The notes below the pieces were generated by a model, which made no database searches, was not told where the DNA came from, and saw only the letters and a list, made by a program, of their open reading frames with translations. Shown in pieces: positions 4,779 to 6,212 of a stretch of DNA of 6,212 bases. The stretch's first letter is position 1. Every line of letters starts with the position of its first letter. The position numbers and the translations under genes are program-made. The stretch is from an uncultured Gemmatimonadota bacterium (lineage in GTDB: Bacteria; Gemmatimonadota; Gemmatimonadetes; Gemmatimonadales; Gemmatimonadaceae), in NCBI GenBank assembly GCA_903894655.1, contig CAITQY010000137.1, positions 1 to 6,212 of the forward strand, written 5' to 3'.

Positions 4779-6212
4779 TCAGCCCTGCATCACACGCAGA
4801 GGCGCCGCCGTCGAGGTCGTACCATCCCGCCGCGCCCGCGCGAACGCCAGCACTTCGTCGGCCGAACGGCTGTTCAGCACATTGGCAGGCGTGAGCCATC
4901 CTTTGCGCGCGCTGGCGATGCCGAGCTCAAGATGCTCGAAGCCCTGCGGCGAATGGGCGTCAGGGCCGATGCTCACCAGGGCGCCCTTTTCCTGCGCGAC
5001 GCGGCAGGCACGCCAGTCGATGTCAAGACGATGCGGGTCGGCGTTGAGCTCCATCGCCACGCCTACGGCGCCGGCCTTCTCGATGATCGCGGCAATGTCG
5101 ATCGCGTACGGCTCACGCGTGAGCAGGAGGCGGCCCGTGGGGTGGCCGAGGATGGTGAGATGCGGATCGTCGAGCGCCTTGAGTACGCGGTCCGTCATCT
5201 GCCGCTCATTCATGCCATAGCGCGAATGCACGGAGCCGATCACAAAGTCGAAGCGATCGAGGAACGCCGCATCGTAATCCACGCGACCGCACGGCAGGAT
5301 GTCGGCCTCGATGCCCTTGAGCACGCGGAACTCTACGCCTTGCGCCACGTACTGCGCGTTCAATACATCGATCTCGTCATGTTGCCGAAGGATCGCGTCG
5401 CGTGACAGGCCACCGGCGTACGTGTTCGATTGCGAGTGGTCGGATACCCCGAGATAGCGCAGCCCGCGTGCGCGTGCCGCGCCGGCCATATCGTGGATCG
5501 TCGCGCCGCCGTCGCTGTATTGCGAGTGACAGTGCAAGGCACCGACCAGATCGGCTTCGGTGATGAGCGTTGGAAATGGTCCGCGCGCGGCCGCTTCCAC
5601 TTCGCCTATCGCTTCCCGCTGCTCGGGCACCACGTAGGCCAATCCCAACCGCGCATACAGCGCCGGTTCGTCGGGAATCGACACCAGCGCGCCGTCGCGA
5701 TCGCGCAGTTCGTCGCCGGCCAGGACAAAGCCCATACCCGCCGCGCGTTCGGTGATCTGCTTCACGTGCGCGCTACTTCCGGTGGCACGCCAGAGGGCGA
5801 GGGCGAATTGTTCTGGGCGCACGCAATGCACATCCACGCGCACGCCGTCCTCGAGTCGCAGCGACAGTGTGCGGCCACCACCACCCAGCACTTCCTTCAC
5901 GCCACGCAGTTGGGCGAACGACGCGGCCACGACGCTGGGGCTGCCGCGCACGGCGCACACCAGATCCACGTCGCGCACGATCTCCATGCGACGGCGAATC
6001 GATCCGGCGATCTCGAGCTCCAGTACATCCGGATGCGCGCGAATCGCCTCGGCAATGCGTTCAGCCTCCGCGCGTCCATGTTGCCAGAGCACGTACGCCC
6101 CGGTGGCCCGCAAATCAGCGATCCCCTTGAGGATCTTCTCCGCCGTCTTCGCGCCGAACTTCGGCAGCTCGGCCAGCCGTCCATCGCGCGCCGCCAGCTC
6201 GAGCTCGAGCAA
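4779..6212 (-). CDS. polX: Family X DNA polymerase with C-terminal PHP nuclease domain (N-terminus cut by window edge)
   Basis: The frame is open from the window end to a TGA, giving 477 residues numbered here from the edge. Bacterial PolX proteins are about 570 residues, so roughly 110 are missing. A helix-hairpin-helix (LPKFGAKTAEKI, about 16-27) is followed by the nucleotidyl-transfer motif GSIRRRMEIVRDVDL with metal-binding Asp81 and Asp83, and a third Asp127 in RVDVHCV. The PHP domain (about 220-450) keeps its metal ligands: LHCHSQYSDG (His227, His229), SDHSQSN (His259), GIEADI (Glu302), SVHS (His329), GHPTGR (His357) and PDAHS (Asp418, His420). The family fills short gaps in base-excision repair. 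The PHP part gives 3'-5' exonuclease, 3'-end-cleaning and AP-endonuclease activity in studied members. Intact motifs suggest both activities here. A ~25-residue Thr/Ser/Ala-rich tail ends the protein. The nth gene follows after 2 bases. Confidence 0.95.
   Translation of the reverse strand: MLELELAARDGRLAELPKFGAKTAEKILKGIADLRATGAYVLWQHGRAEAERIAEAIRAHPDVLELEIAGSIRRRMEIVRDVDLVCAVRGSPSVVAASFAQLRGVKEVLGGGGRTLSLRLEDGVRVDVHCVRPEQFALALWRATGSSAHVKQITERAAGMGFVLAGDELRDRDGALVSIPDEPALYARLGLAYVVPEQREAIGEVEAAARGPFPTLITEADLVGALHCHSQYSDGGATIHDMAGAARARGLRYLGVSDHSQSNTYAGGLSRDAILRQHDEIDVLNAQYVAQGVEFRVLKGIEADILPCGRVDYDAAFLDRFDFVIGSVHSRYGMNERQMTDRVLKALDDPHLTILGHPTGRLLLTREPYAIDIAAIIEKAGAVGVAMELNADPHRLDIDWRACRVAQEKGALVSIGPDAHSPQGFEHLELGIASARKGWLTPANVLNSRSADEVLAFARARRDGTTSTAAPLRVMQG

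Noticed and set aside
4777..4899. Upstream extension of nth to a start at 4899
   Set aside because: It would add 41 Cys/Arg-rich residues overlapping the end of polX. The ATG at 4776, 2 bases after the polX stop, is far more natural.
5959..5976. Arg in place of the more common Gly before the catalytic DxD of PolX (IVRDVDL) as a sign of an inactive polymerase
   Set aside because: Basic residues at this position occur in active family members as far as I recall, and all three Asp ligands are intact, so inactivity is not supported.

Overview
The window is a gene-dense piece of a bacterial chromosome with high G+C (roughly two thirds by eye, strongly G/C at third codon positions). All seven credible genes lie on the minus strand, so the order of transcription runs from position 6212 down to 1. 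The proteins are ordinary bacterial families. No phage, insertion sequence, CRISPR, rRNA or tRNA signal is visible. The phylum cannot be fixed from this sequence. A Gemmatimonadota-like or other high-G+C Gram-negative host would fit, since a TolC-type outer-membrane channel implies a double-membrane cell, but that is inference.

Region 1 (6212 to 3919) is DNA repair. A family X DNA polymerase with a C-terminal PHP nuclease domain (polX; its first ~110 residues lie beyond the window edge) is followed after 2 bases by endonuclease III (nth), a [4Fe-4S] base-excision glycosylase with an unusual Lys/Ala-rich N-terminal tail. The two could act in sequence: Nth removes a damaged base and nicks the strand, then PolX cleans the 3' end and fills the gap.

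Region 2 (3918 to 3168) holds a cytoplasmic cyclophilin-type peptidyl-prolyl isomerase and, 19 bases after its stop, a 60-residue single-span membrane protein of unknown function. A weak hairpin with a short T-run lies between nth and the isomerase. A much stronger hairpin follows the small gene.

Region 3 (3167 to 2970) is intergenic. It contains that strong hairpin (3107-3138), a G-rich polypurine tract with direct repeats and G-quadruplex potential (3054-3096), and a 26-base imperfect palindrome (2979-3004) that looks like a TetR-type operator.

Region 4 (2969 to 1) is a drug-efflux operon: a TetR-family repressor, a TolC-family outer-membrane channel overlapping it by 4 bases, and an EmrA/HlyD-type periplasmic adaptor running off the window end. 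The missing partner is expected to be an EmrB-type (DHA2) inner-membrane transporter just beyond position 1. The palindrome directly before the repressor suggests that the operon is self-regulated. I do not see a clearly new system. The most distinctive points are the Nth tail, the polX-nth pairing, the operator overlapping a possible leaderless start, and the uncharacterised small membrane protein.
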